A DNA stretch of 64,000 nucleotides from Nocardia terpenica (lineage in GTDB: Bacteria; Actinomycetota; Actinomycetes; Mycobacteriales; Mycobacteriaceae). The stretch is taken from the NCBI RefSeq assembly GCF_013186535.1, contig NZ_JABMCZ010000003.1, positions 1,922,001 to 1,986,000 of the forward strand, given 5' to 3'. Positions 17,109 through 25,408 of this stretch are shown piece by piece; the first letter of the stretch is position 1, and each line of letters opens with the position of its first letter. The position numbers and the translations under genes were made by a program. Under the pieces are notes generated by a model, which saw nothing but the letters and a program-made list of their open reading frames with translations, had not been told where the DNA came from and made no database searches.

Positions 17109-18445
17109 GTACGTATGTGGATTCGATGGTGTTGCCCGACGATCAGGTGGTGACCGCGGAGCCGCCGCGGCGGCGCTGGAGCCCGGCCACCCGCGTGGCG
17201 TTCCGGTTCTGCTTCGTCTACTTTCTGTCGTTCTGCCTCAGCGTCGAACTGGTCACGGTGTGGTGGGGAGGATTCCTCACCAAGGATGCGGGTGAGCGCG
17301 TCATCGGGTGGGAGTCCCGGCAACTGAGCCCGATCGTCGCCTGGGTCGGCGCGCACGTGTTCGGGGTGCGATCGCAGTACCATCCCTCGCGCGGCGGCGA
17401 CATCATGTACTACTGGGTGTGGGTGTTCTGCCTGCTCGTCCTGGCCGCGGTCGCCACCGTCGTCTGGTCGGTCCTGGACCGGCGGCGCGTGCGATATCCG
17501 GTGCTGCACACGTGGTTTCAGGTATTTCTGCGGATCTGCCTGGCGTCGCAGATGTTCTACTACGGCACGATCAAGGTGTTCCCGATCCAGATGCGGTTCG
17601 AGCTGGCCAGGATGGTCGAGCCGTGGGGCGATTTCAGTCCGATGAGCGTGCTGTGGCAGCAGGTCGCCTCGTCGCGGCCGTACGAGATGTCTTTGGGGGC
17701 AGCCGAAATCGTCGCCGGGCTGCTGCTGATCGTGCCGCGCGTCGCGCCGTTGGGTGCGGTGCTCAGCGCGGTGTCCATGCTGCAGGTGTTCCTGTTGAAC
17801 CTGAGTTTCGATGTGCCGGTGAAGCTCTACGCGTTGCATCTGCTGCTGATCGCCGTCGTCCTGGCCGCGCCCCACCTGCGTCGACTCATGGAGGTGTTCG
17901 TCAGCGACCACCCGGTCGAACGGCCGCGCGAGCATGCGTTGTTCGGCACGGCGCGCGCCAACCGGATCGCGGTGGGAGCCCAAGTGCTGCTGGGGATCTG
18001 GATCCTGGCCGCGCTCGTGGACCGGGGCTGGACCATCACCAGGCAGGAGGAGCCGAGGTCGCCGCTGTACGGCATCTGGGACGTCGCGGAGTACTCCGTC
18101 GCCGGTCAGGAACTGCCGCCGCTGATCACGGACACGCAACGCTGGCGTCGCATCGTGTTCGACGACGTGCCCGCGCAGACGTCCGTGCAGTCGATGAACG
18201 ACTCGTTGACCCGGTACCGCGCCGACGTCGATCAGGACCGGCACACCCTGAGCCTGACGGACCCGGGCAGTCACGCCCGACTCTGCGTGCTGACCTACAC
18301 CAGGCCCCGGCCCGACCGTCTCACCCTGGACGGGCAACTCGACGGCCGACCCGTGCACATGGCTCTCGAACTGCTCGACCTACAGAAATTCCCGCAGCTC
18401 AGCCGGGGTTTCCACTGGGTGCAGGAAGATCAGTACAAGCATTAG
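17105..18445 (+). CDS. DoxX-like multi-spanning membrane protein with periplasmic tail
   Basis: 446 residues, translationally coupled (ATGA) to the LLM oxidoreductase. Several hydrophobic helices are visible (FCFVYFLSFCLSVELVTVWW; VWVFCLLVLAAVATVVW; VAPLGAVLSAVSMLQVFLLN; LLLIAVVLAAPHL). A soluble C-terminal part of about 120 residues follows the last helix. The helical core is of the DoxX/DUF4149 kind found in membrane oxidoreductase modules. The exact function is unknown. With the oxidoreductase it may form a redox unit at the membrane; that is inference only. Confidence 0.72.
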   Translation: MSTYVDSMVLPDDQVVTAEPPRRRWSPATRVAFRFCFVYFLSFCLSVELVTVWWGGFLTKDAGERVIGWESRQLSPIVAWVGAHVFGVRSQYHPSRGGDIMYYWVWVFCLLVLAAVATVVWSVLDRRRVRYPVLHTWFQVFLRICLASQMFYYGTIKVFPIQMRFELARMVEPWGDFSPMSVLWQQVASSRPYEMSLGAAEIVAGLLLIVPRVAPLGAVLSAVSMLQVFLLNLSFDVPVKLYALHLLLIAVVLAAPHLRRLMEVFVSDHPVERPREHALFGTARANRIAVGAQVLLGIWILAALVDRGWTITRQEEPRSPLYGIWDVAEYSVAGQELPPLITDTQRWRRIVFDDVPAQTSVQSMNDSLTRYRADVDQDRHTLSLTDPGSHARLCVLTYTRPRPDRLTLDGQLDGRPVHMALELLDLQKFPQLSRGFHWVQEDQYKH

Positions 18446-18467
18446 CCGGGTGCGCGCCGCCCGTCGG

Positions 18468-18507
18468 TTCGCCGTGCAGGCTCGCGAGGCGAGGCTTGCA
18501 CGGCGAA
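18468..18507 (+). terminator. Strong hairpin after the DoxX-like gene
   Basis: A perfect 11-bp inverted repeat (TTCGCCGTGCA / TGCACGGCGAA) encloses a further CTCGC/GCGAG stem. It starts 22 bp after the stop at 18445. There is no T tract, as is common in actinomycetes. Confidence 0.8.
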
Positions 18508-18701
18508 TCGCTATGTCACAGGAGGTCTTTCACCAATCGTTCGAAGCACAATGCTGGAATGCGCTGTGTTCCAATGATTTTCCTGTAGGGTGAGGTCCAG
18601 CTCGGGAAAAGACACACGTTTCTTCTCGGCTGTGGCCGTGCGGGGAGGCAAGGCTGGTTACTGCCGCTGTCCGCTTCAGTTCACCCAAGGGGGCACCACA
18701 T

Positions 18702-19211
18702 ATGAGTCAGCGTCGACTTCGTTGGTACGGCCGCGCCGTGCTCGGTGAGATCACCTTGCCGCGCCCGTTCTCGGTTCAGGTCCTCTGCGATTCGATCGCC
18801 CGACAACGCCGCAGACGGCTCTATCTGCACCCGCTGTCCGAACAGTCCGGGGAGGGGGCGCCGTGCGGCATGTGGATCGCGACCGATGTCGCCGACCACA
18901 TCTTCTACGAGCAGAAGACCAGCTCGTTTCATCAGGACCACATCATCCTCCACGAGATCGGGCATATCCTCTGCGGGCACAACGTCACTCGGCTCGTGGA
19001 ACAGGAGTACCCGCTGCTCGCCGACGGCACGGCGGACGAGGTCCTCACCCGCCGGGCGCTGGCTCGAACCAGTTACACGACCCGGCAGGAACAAGAGGCC
19101 GAGATGGTGGCCAGCCTCATTCTGGAACGGGCCGCGACCGTCCAGGCGAACCCGGTGACCGGCTCGGAATGGCGGCTCGGCGCGGCGCTGGGGGCCATCG
19201 ACCATGTATGA
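18702..19211 (+). CDS. ImmA/IrrE-type metallopeptidase
   Basis: 169 residues. The zinc-peptidase motif HEIGH is at residues 84-88, followed by ILCGH, with a downstream acidic QEQEAEMVAS helix giving the third ligand. The size and motif are those of COG2856 ImmA/IrrE peptidases, which in known cases cleave or inactivate XRE repressors. An XRE gene lies 1.2 kb away. Its end overlaps the start of the membrane protein gene by 8 bp, so the two are coupled. Confidence 0.9.
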   Translation: MSQRRLRWYGRAVLGEITLPRPFSVQVLCDSIARQRRRRLYLHPLSEQSGEGAPCGMWIATDVADHIFYEQKTSSFHQDHIILHEIGHILCGHNVTRLVEQEYPLLADGTADEVLTRRALARTSYTTRQEQEAEMVASLILERAATVQANPVTGSEWRLGAALGAIDHV

Positions 19212-20400
19212 GAAGGTTCATCTGGTACTTCTCATTCTCTGTTCCGTCGTCGTATTGGCTCGTGTTTCCGCCGTATGGCATCCGCGGCAGCGCCCGCTCT
19301 GGCTCGCGCTGTTGATGCTGGGCCTGGGGCTGGCGATGATCCAGCCGCCGATGGCCCGGGGGTTTCGCCATCTGGTCGGCATCACGAACCTGGAGAGCCT
19401 GGCCTCGAGCCTGCTGGCGGTCGGAGTGGCCACGACGCTGTTCACGTTCGCGCTACAGACGTACCGGTCGAACGAATACCGATCCGCGCCCTTCCCGCGC
19501 TCGGTGTACGCGTGGGGCGTGCTCACGGCCGTGACGATGGCGATCACGTTCGCCATGGTCACGGTGCGGGCGATCCCCACCCGGGCCCGGTTCCTTCCGA
19601 TGCCGGACACATTCACCGTGCACACGGTGTACTGGGTCACGTACCTGCTGTACATGATCGGCGTGACCACCTGGTCCGCGATATTGTTCTGCCGCTGCGT
19701 TCCTCGAATTCACACCCGGCTGTTACGCGCCGCGGTGCTGTCGTTGGCCATCGCCGAGTGCGCCTTCCTCGGGTTCCTCCTCACCCGTGTCGCGGCGATG
19801 TTCTCGTCGTCCGCCAAGATGCTGCCGCTGGGAATGTATGTGTCGGCCGTCCACTCCGTCGCCGTCATCGTCGGATGCTCCATCGCCGCCGTGCTGCCGA
19901 TGAAGCGATCGGTGGCCAACTGGTGGCACTGCGCGCGGCTGTATCCGCTCTGGAGGGCGCTGTGCCACGCGCTGCCGCATATCACGCTGAACCCGCCGCG
20001 CCCGAGACTGATCGACGCGCTGACCCTGCACGACAGCCAACTGCGGCTGCACCGGCGGCTCATCGAGATCCGCGACGGCCTGCTGATCATGCACGACTGG
20101 ATCACGCCCGAACACCTCGCCCGCATTCACGACGCCCTGCGCGCCGAGAGGCTGAGCGAGGACCGGCGAGAAGCCGCCGCGACCGCGTGCTGGCTCAGAA
20201 TAGCGTTGCAGGCCAAGGAGATCGGGCGTGCCCGCAGCAAGAACTCGCTCGACCTCGTCCGCCGGGGCGGTGTCGATGCGCGGACCGAGCTGCGCTGGCT
20301 CCGCAAGGTCGCCGACGCCTGGCACTCGCCCCTCGTCGCCGACTGCGCCCGGGCGATCGCGGCCTCGCGGGACGGCTATGCGCTGGGGTCGACGGGGTGA
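19204..20400 (+). CDS. MAB_1171c-type putative transporter / membrane sensor
   Basis: 398 residues. The N-terminal half has about seven hydrophobic helices (starting VHLVLLILCSVVVLARV). The C-terminal half from about residue 230 is soluble and helical (LTLHDSQLRLHRRLIEIRDG), as in the DUF6545 domain of MAB_1171c-family proteins. These proteins recur next to ImmA/IrrE and XRE genes in actinobacteria. Transport activity has not been shown as far as I know; a membrane sensor is equally plausible. The last 25 bp overlap the convergent XRE gene. Confidence 0.82.
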   Translation: MYEKVHLVLLILCSVVVLARVSAVWHPRQRPLWLALLMLGLGLAMIQPPMARGFRHLVGITNLESLASSLLAVGVATTLFTFALQTYRSNEYRSAPFPRSVYAWGVLTAVTMAITFAMVTVRAIPTRARFLPMPDTFTVHTVYWVTYLLYMIGVTTWSAILFCRCVPRIHTRLLRAAVLSLAIAECAFLGFLLTRVAAMFSSSAKMLPLGMYVSAVHSVAVIVGCSIAAVLPMKRSVANWWHCARLYPLWRALCHALPHITLNPPRPRLIDALTLHDSQLRLHRRLIEIRDGLLIMHDWITPEHLARIHDALRAERLSEDRREAAATACWLRIALQAKEIGRARSKNSLDLVRRGGVDARTELRWLRKVADAWHSPLVADCARAIAASRDGYALGSTG

Positions 20401-20804
20401 TCGAGCCTTTCTATCTCGCGGGCGCGCTCGACCATCTCGAGAATCGCCCGCTGGCTCTGCTCGGACAAGCCGTCGGACCGCAGCGCGATCATGCGGACAC
20501 CGCGCGAGTTGAGCGCGGCGGCGAGTTCCATGTCCTCATCGGTCAATTCTTGGTCGAGAAAATAGGCCGGTGATTTACCGAAGAACTTCGCCAGCGCCTG
20601 CAGGCGCGGGCCGGTGGGGTTGCCGCGCTGTCCGGTGCGGAGCATCCAGAGATAGCCGGTGGATATTGCCAGGCCGGTCTGCTCCCGTATTTCCCTGGCG
20701 ATCACCGCGTTGCCCGGGGGTTTCGGTAGGTGCTTCCAGCGTTCCTCGATCAGGGCGTTGAGCTTGGCGGCGAGGGGGCCAGGGTCGTCGGCGGGGATGC
20801 TCAC
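20376..20804 (-). CDS. XRE-family HTH regulator
   Basis: 142 residues from GTG 20804 (AAGGAG 12 nt upstream, rather long spacing); the frame is open further up without a convincing start. The HTH is visible as VIAREIREQTGLAISTGYLWMLR and on through LQALAKFFGKSPAYFL, typical of actinobacterial XRE repressors. The C-terminal tail (LSEQSQRAILEMVERAREIE) is a likely dimer helix. It faces the peptidase/membrane-protein pair and is the probable substrate of the peptidase. Confidence 0.88.
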   Translation of the reverse strand: MSIPADDPGPLAAKLNALIEERWKHLPKPPGNAVIAREIREQTGLAISTGYLWMLRTGQRGNPTGPRLQALAKFFGKSPAYFLDQELTDEDMELAAALNSRGVRMIALRSDGLSEQSQRAILEMVERAREIERLDHPVDPSA

Positions 20805-20858
20805 GGGGAAGATCAGCTCCTTCGGCTCGACAGCTCGAGCGAGCTTACATTCACTGTA

Positions 20859-20896
20859 TTGAACAGATTTGCCCGAGTCAATCCTTGCTTGTTCAA
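20859..20896. promoter_or_regulatory. Candidate XRE operator (inverted repeat)
   Basis: The arms TTGAACA (20859-20865) and TGTTCAA (20890-20896) are exact inverted repeats with centres 31 bp apart, about three helical turns. The AT-rich stretch lies just upstream of the XRE gene and before the StrR-like gene. A TTGACA -35-like box (20902-20907) lies nearby. Confidence 0.5.
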
Positions 20897-21046
20897 AGTA
20901 GTTGACAAGGAGTGCGGGGTCTGGCACCTTGACTCGTGGGGCTCCGGGTGTATCCGGCCCTGGGGGAGGAGTGCGGTTTCGGCATGTGGATTCGACAACA
21001 GCAGAGATTGATGGCCTCGAGCTATGGACTTGCAGGGAAATCCTCG

Positions 21047-22042
21047 ATGAGCGCCGCGGAACCACTCCACCGACTGCCGTTCTGCTCGAACGTCGTCGAA
21101 CTGCCGATCTCCGATGTCCTGCCGTCGGATTCGTCCCCGCGTACCGAGGGAGTGAGCGCGGGTCATGTCCGTATGCTGGCCGAATCGCTGACGGCGTTTC
21201 CGCCGATCGTGGTCTATCGCGACACCATGCAGGTCGTCGATGGCTGGCATCGGTTGCACGCGGCTCGACTTCGCGGTGATACGACCATTGCCGCCGTGTT
21301 TTTCGACGGCGGCCCCGCCGAGGCGTTCGTGCTGGCGGTGAAGCTCAATTCCACCCATGGGCTGCCGTTGTCGCTGGCCGACCGGAAGGCCGCCGCGTTC
21401 CGGATCCTGCTGTCGTATCCGGACTGGTCGAACCGGCGGGTGGCCGAGGTCGTGGGCCTGTCCGACAAGACGATCGCCGCCGTCCGGCGGGGGGCCGGTG
21501 CGGAAATTCCGCACCGGGCCGACGAGCGGGTGGGTCGCGACGGCGTCGCGTATCCGGTCAGGGCCGGGGAGGGGCGCCGCCGTGCGCTGGATTTCCTCGA
21601 TGCCCACCCCGAGGCATCGGCGAGGGAAGTGGCGCTGGGATCCGGCACCTCGCTCACGACCGCCAAGAAGGTGCGACGCGAGGTTCGCGCGGGCCGCGCG
21701 CTCGCCGCCGCGGAGGAGGGGTCCGGGATTCCTCGGTCCCCCGTGCTCGCCGAGCAGCCGAGCGATCACGGCGGATCCAGGGATCCCGGGACCATCGTGC
21801 GGATTCTGCGTGCGGACCCGTCGCTGCGTTTCACCGAGCACGGGCGCAAGCTGCTGCGAATGCTGGACAGCGTTCCGGCCGATCCCCGGCTGTGGGAATC
21901 GATGGCGGAAAGCCTTCCGGGGCATTGCGCGATCCTGGTGGGAGAACTGGCCCGGCAGTATTCGCTCAGCTGGCAGCAACTCGCGGAGACATTGGCTCGC
22001 CGTGCGGGCTCGGATCGAATCCCCGGCCATTTTCCGCGCTGA
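21047..22042 (+). CDS. StrR-like (ParB/sulfiredoxin-fold) cluster regulator
   Basis: 331 residues from ATG 21047 (AGGGAA 7 nt upstream). The N-terminal ParB-like domain has VVELPISDVLPSDSSPR and VVDGWHRLHAARLRG, then KLNSTHGLPLSLADRKAAA and an HTH (NRRVAEVVGLSDKTIAAVRR). This closely follows the StrR/NovG/Bbr-type pathway activators of aminoglycoside, aminocoumarin and glycopeptide clusters. It is the first gene of the NRPS cluster on this strand and probably activates it. Binding sites of the GTTCGAC-N-GTCGAAC type were sought but none was convincing. Confidence 0.88.
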   Translation: MSAAEPLHRLPFCSNVVELPISDVLPSDSSPRTEGVSAGHVRMLAESLTAFPPIVVYRDTMQVVDGWHRLHAARLRGDTTIAAVFFDGGPAEAFVLAVKLNSTHGLPLSLADRKAAAFRILLSYPDWSNRRVAEVVGLSDKTIAAVRRGAGAEIPHRADERVGRDGVAYPVRAGEGRRRALDFLDAHPEASAREVALGSGTSLTTAKKVRREVRAGRALAAAEEGSGIPRSPVLAEQPSDHGGSRDPGTIVRILRADPSLRFTEHGRKLLRMLDSVPADPRLWESMAESLPGHCAILVGELARQYSLSWQQLAETLARRAGSDRIPGHFPR

Positions 22043-22247
22043 GACTCCGGGCGCCGGACCGTTGCATCCCTGTCCGGACCAGTCGTCATCGTTATAAGAT
22101 CTCAATAGTCGATTCGCACACCGATCGACAATTCGATGAGTGGTTGCTCGACACGATCGGCGGCCATGGGTGGTATGACGTGCTCGGGGGTGTGATGAGA
22201 ATACCGAAATTACACGATCCCGCGTCCGTCGGAGAAGCGGGAATGTT

Positions 22248-23039
22248 ATGAAGCTGAGAATCCTGGGTCCCGTGGTGGCCGCGCGAAACGATGGTGCACT
22301 GGCCCTGCCGGGACGGAAATTGCAGACAATGCTCGCGGCGCTGCTGCTCGCCCGCGGGCAGGTCCTTTCCGACGATCGGCTCAGCTTCCTGCTGTGGGGC
22401 TGGAATCCGCCGACGACGGTGGACGCGCAAATCTACACCTACATATCCCGGCTGCGGAAGCGCCTGAGTCCGGACGTCGATGTGATCCGCCAGCCCCCAG
22501 GCTACCGGATCGATACGAAGGACGCCTGGGTCGATCTGGAAATGTTCGAGCAGCTGACCGATCGGGGTCGTCGGCGGCTGGCCACCGGGCTGTTCGACGA
22601 GGCGTCGGAATTGCTGCGGGCGGCACTCGATCTCTGGCGCGGTTCGGCGCTCACCAATGCCACCGAGTATCTGACCGAAGCGGAATTGCCGGTATTGGAG
22701 GAAGCCTGGACCACGGCGACCGAATATCGCATCGACGCCGATTTGGCCCTCGGCCGCTATCGGACATCGATCCCGGAACTCATCGGCCTGGTCGGCCGCT
22801 TTCCGTTCCGGGAACGGTTTCGGGTACAGCTGATGGCGGCGATGTATCAGTCGGGTCGGCAGGTCGACGCGCTGGCCGTCTACGAAAAGGGACGCCTGCT
22901 CCTCGCCGAGGAACTGGGTGTCGATCCCGGCCCCGATCTGGTGCGCGCGTTCCACGCCGTGCTGGACGCCGATCCCGGACTCTTCCCGCTGCTCGCCCTG
23001 CCTTCCGAGCCGACATCGATCGCCCTGCGGAACCCGTGA
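22248..23039 (+). CDS. SARP-family transcriptional activator
   Basis: 263 residues: an OmpR-type winged HTH (1-90; LQTMLAALLLARGQVLSDDRL) and a bacterial transcriptional activator domain (95-250; ALAVYEKGRLLLAEELGVDPG). This is the short two-domain SARP form (ActII-ORF4/DnrI/RedD-like). Its position between the StrR-like gene and the acyl operon makes it a second pathway-specific activator. Confidence 0.93.
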   Translation: MKLRILGPVVAARNDGALALPGRKLQTMLAALLLARGQVLSDDRLSFLLWGWNPPTTVDAQIYTYISRLRKRLSPDVDVIRQPPGYRIDTKDAWVDLEMFEQLTDRGRRRLATGLFDEASELLRAALDLWRGSALTNATEYLTEAELPVLEEAWTTATEYRIDADLALGRYRTSIPELIGLVGRFPFRERFRVQLMAAMYQSGRQVDALAVYEKGRLLLAEELGVDPGPDLVRAFHAVLDADPGLFPLLALPSEPTSIALRNP

Positions 23040-23103
23040 TCCGCGCCCGCGTTTCCGGCCGCGCGTTCGGTATATAGCTTCAGTATCGACCCGTGGCGCA
23101 CGC

Positions 23104-23137
23104 TGATTACCGACCAACAGAAAACAACCAGTAATCA
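23104..23137. promoter_or_regulatory. Inverted repeat upstream of fabG
   Basis: The arms TGATTAC (23104-23110) and GTAATCA (23131-23137) are exact inverted repeats with centres 27 bp apart. They lie directly upstream of the GTG start and enclose A-rich direct repeats (CCAACAG / CAACCAG). This is either an operator of the acyl operon or a 5' UTR hairpin. Confidence 0.42.
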
Positions 23138-23147
23138 TGGGGTTCAT

Positions 23148-23900
23148 GTGTCGGTATCAGACCGGAGAAGACCAGTCGCTCTGGTAACCGGAGGATCGCG
23201 TGGCATCGGTCGGGCGGTGGTGAACCGCTTGGCCGCGGAGGGCTACGATATCGCCTTCGTTTACCGAGCCGATACCGACGCCGCCCGGGCCGTGGTCGAC
23301 GAGGCCGCCGCGAAGGGCGCCGAGGTGGTGTGCCGCCAGCTGGATGTCACCGATTTCGAGCAGGTGCAGGAATTCGTCCGGCACGTCGAGCGCACCGCCG
23401 GGCCGATCGCCGCCGTCGTGAACAGCGCGGGCATCGTCAAGGACAGCCCGCTGGCGCTCATGGACAATCAGGACTGGCACGACGTTCTCCAGGTCAATCT
23501 GACCGGGCTCTACAATATTGCCCGCTGTGTGGTGCGCGGTTTCATGCGCCGCCGATCGGGCTCGCTGGTCACCATATCCTCCGTGGTCGGCGTGTACGGA
23601 AATTTCGCGCAGACCAACTATGCGGCGTCCAAGGCCGGGATGATCGGATTCACCAAGTCGTTCGCCAAGGAGATCGGCCGCTACGGCGCGCGGGCCAATG
23701 TCGTGGCCCCGGGTCTGATCGACACGGATATGAGTTCGGCGTTGACCACCGAACATGCCGAAAAGCTACTCGCCGGTGTCGTTCTGGGTCGACCGGGCAC
23801 CGCCGACGAGGTCGCCGAGCTGGTCGCTTTTCTGGCCTCCGACCGCTCGTCGTATATCACCGGCCAGGTATTTCAGATCGATGGTGGAGTGACGCTGTGA
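23148..23900 (+). CDS. 3-oxoacyl-ACP reductase (FabG-like)
   Basis: 250 residues from GTG 23148. It has TGGSRGIG (14-21), NSAG (92-95), and the active site Ser 145, Tyr 158 and Lys 162 (NYAASKAG), and ends FQIDGGVTL. It should reduce beta-ketoacyl-ACP with NADPH. It is the first gene of a tight acyl-chain operon: its stop overlaps the KAS III start, and ACP and dehydratase follow. The context makes reduction of the lipid side-chain intermediate the likely job. Confidence 0.93.
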   Translation: MSVSDRRRPVALVTGGSRGIGRAVVNRLAAEGYDIAFVYRADTDAARAVVDEAAAKGAEVVCRQLDVTDFEQVQEFVRHVERTAGPIAAVVNSAGIVKDSPLALMDNQDWHDVLQVNLTGLYNIARCVVRGFMRRRSGSLVTISSVVGVYGNFAQTNYAASKAGMIGFTKSFAKEIGRYGARANVVAPGLIDTDMSSALTTEHAEKLLAGVVLGRPGTADEVAELVAFLASDRSSYITGQVFQIDGGVTL

Positions 23901-24844
23901 CTGCGAACGGAACGAGAATCAGCGGCCTGGGTTCTTACCGCCCCGTCCGGGCCGTGAAGAACGACGAATTGGCCGCCTGGGCCGGGGTGGATCCGGACTG
24001 GATCAAGAATGGCACCGGTATCGAGACGCGCTATCACGCCGGGCCGGACGAGGATATCGTGACCATGGCCGTCGCGGCGGGGCAGCGGGCCCTGGACGAC
24101 GCGAAGGTGGCGCCGGACGAGGTCGATCTGGTCATTCTGACCACCTCGAGCAGGCGGCAGCTGATGCCCGCCGGGGCGCCGCAGGTCGCGACCGGGCTGG
24201 GCATTCCCGGGGCGGGCGCATTCGATCTCGGGGCGGTGTGTGCCGGATTCAGCTACGCGCTGTCGATGGCGTCCAATGCGGTCGCGGTGGGGCAGGCGCG
24301 CAATGCGCTGATCGCCTCCTCGGAGCGGCTGTCCGATCTGATCGATCCGGGCATTCGGGAGCCTTTCGTCATTTTCGGTGACGGCGCGGGCGCCGCCGTG
24401 GTCTCCGCGGCCGACCGGTGGGGTATCGGCCCGGTCAGCTGGGGCAGTGACGGATCGCGGGCGTCGGCGATCGAAACCGAGATCCGCGGCGACGGCGATC
24501 TGATCATGATGCAGGGCCAGGCCGTCTATCGCTGGGCCACGGGAAAAATGCCCGCGGTCGCCGCGCACGCCTGCGAGCTCGCCGGTGTCGGGCTCGACGA
24601 GATCGCCTGGTTCGTGCCGCATCAGGCCAATCTGCGCATCGTCGACATGCTCGCCAGCCAACTCGGTTTCGCCCCGACCCAGGTGGCGCGCGATGTCGTC
24701 GACACCGGGAATACGTCGTCGGCGACGATCCCGCTCGCGCTGCGGCGCCTGTACGAGAGCTCCGATGTCCGATCCGGAGACCTGGCGCTGCTGATCGGAT
24801 TCGGATCGGGCCTGAGCCACGCGGCTCAGGTCGTCCGCCTGTAA
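23897..24844 (+). CDS. 3-oxoacyl-ACP synthase III (first copy)
   Basis: 315 residues from GTG 23897, overlapping the fabG stop by 4 bp. The FabH triad is intact: Cys 115 (GAVCAGFSYAL), His 242 (PHQANLRI) and Asn 272 (DTGNTSSATIP). It performs decarboxylative condensation of an acyl-CoA or acyl-ACP with malonyl-ACP. Because no KAS I/II is present, this enzyme or its paralogue 0.6 kb downstream must do any cluster-specific elongation, or the chain is only two to four carbons longer than its starter. Confidence 0.93.
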   Translation: MTANGTRISGLGSYRPVRAVKNDELAAWAGVDPDWIKNGTGIETRYHAGPDEDIVTMAVAAGQRALDDAKVAPDEVDLVILTTSSRRQLMPAGAPQVATGLGIPGAGAFDLGAVCAGFSYALSMASNAVAVGQARNALIASSERLSDLIDPGIREPFVIFGDGAGAAVVSAADRWGIGPVSWGSDGSRASAIETEIRGDGDLIMMQGQAVYRWATGKMPAVAAHACELAGVGLDEIAWFVPHQANLRIVDMLASQLGFAPTQVARDVVDTGNTSSATIPLALRRLYESSDVRSGDLALLIGFGSGLSHAAQVVRL

Positions 24845-24887
24845 GCATACGAGAATTTTCCGTCGGAAATCAGAAGGAATTGTCATC

Positions 24888-25145
24888 ATGAACCGTGCCG
24901 AGGTTGTCGCCGAAATCTTCGCTCTCATCAAGCGATTCCTGCCCGAATACGAAGGCGGTAACGACGAATCGATCAGTTTCACCGCGGCCGGCGTCGACTC
25001 GCTGACCACCGTCGACCTGATCGTGGCCAGCGAGTCCAAGTTCGGTGTCGAGATTCCGGATACGGAACTGCCGAAGCTGACCACCGTCTCCGACCTGGCC
25101 GACTACGTCATGCAGCACGAAAGCGACGAATCCGGGGCCGCGTGA
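24888..25145 (+). CDS. Acyl carrier protein
   Basis: 85 residues with AAGGA before the ATG. The phosphopantetheine site is Ser 38 in GVDSLTTVDL. Helices I to IV and the acidic character are typical of type II ACPs. It stands between the two KAS III genes and is the expected carrier for the acyl chain that the stand-alone condensation domain would transfer to the peptide. Confidence 0.95.
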   Translation: MNRAEVVAEIFALIKRFLPEYEGGNDESISFTAAGVDSLTTVDLIVASESKFGVEIPDTELPKLTTVSDLADYVMQHESDESGAA

Positions 25146-25408
25146 TGTCCGGAAGCTCGTTCGAGGAGGCCGAAGACCTCCTCCGCACCGCCTACGAGAA
25201 GCTGAATGCGGACCCGGTCGGCGAACCCCTGACCGCGGCGGCGACGCACCTCGTTCGATGCGCGCTGGACGGAATGTCGCTGGTGAACCTATCCGAATCG
25301 ACCCGGGCGCGGGAGATGCTGGGCTGCGCCCGGGCGGCCGTGACCACGGCGACGTACATGGTCCGGGAGGTCGACGGCCGGACCCGGCGCGGGGTGCGAT
25401 GTGACTGA
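25145..25408 (+). CDS. Unknown 87-aa helical protein in acyl operon
   Basis: It starts at ATG 25145 or GTG 25142 (overlapping the ACP stop) and overlaps the next KAS III by 8 bp, so it is fully embedded in the operon. It is predicted mostly helical, with two Cys (CALDG, GCARA), and the N-terminus FEEAEDLLRTAYEKLNADP. I recognise no family. Its position directly after the ACP suggests an accessory or chaperone role in acyl assembly, which is inference only. Confidence 0.75.
   Translation: MSGSSFEEAEDLLRTAYEKLNADPVGEPLTAAATHLVRCALDGMSLVNLSESTRAREMLGCARAAVTTATYMVREVDGRTRRGVRCD

Noticed and set aside
20936..21046. Longer start for the StrR-like regulator
   Set aside because: The frame is open to 20936, but the ATG at 21047 has the better AGGGAA site and the added residues do not resemble the family.
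22043..22247. StrR-type operator between the two regulators
   Set aside because: Several TCGATTCG/TTCGATG-like words occur, but no pair gives the required inverted spacing, so I do not list it.
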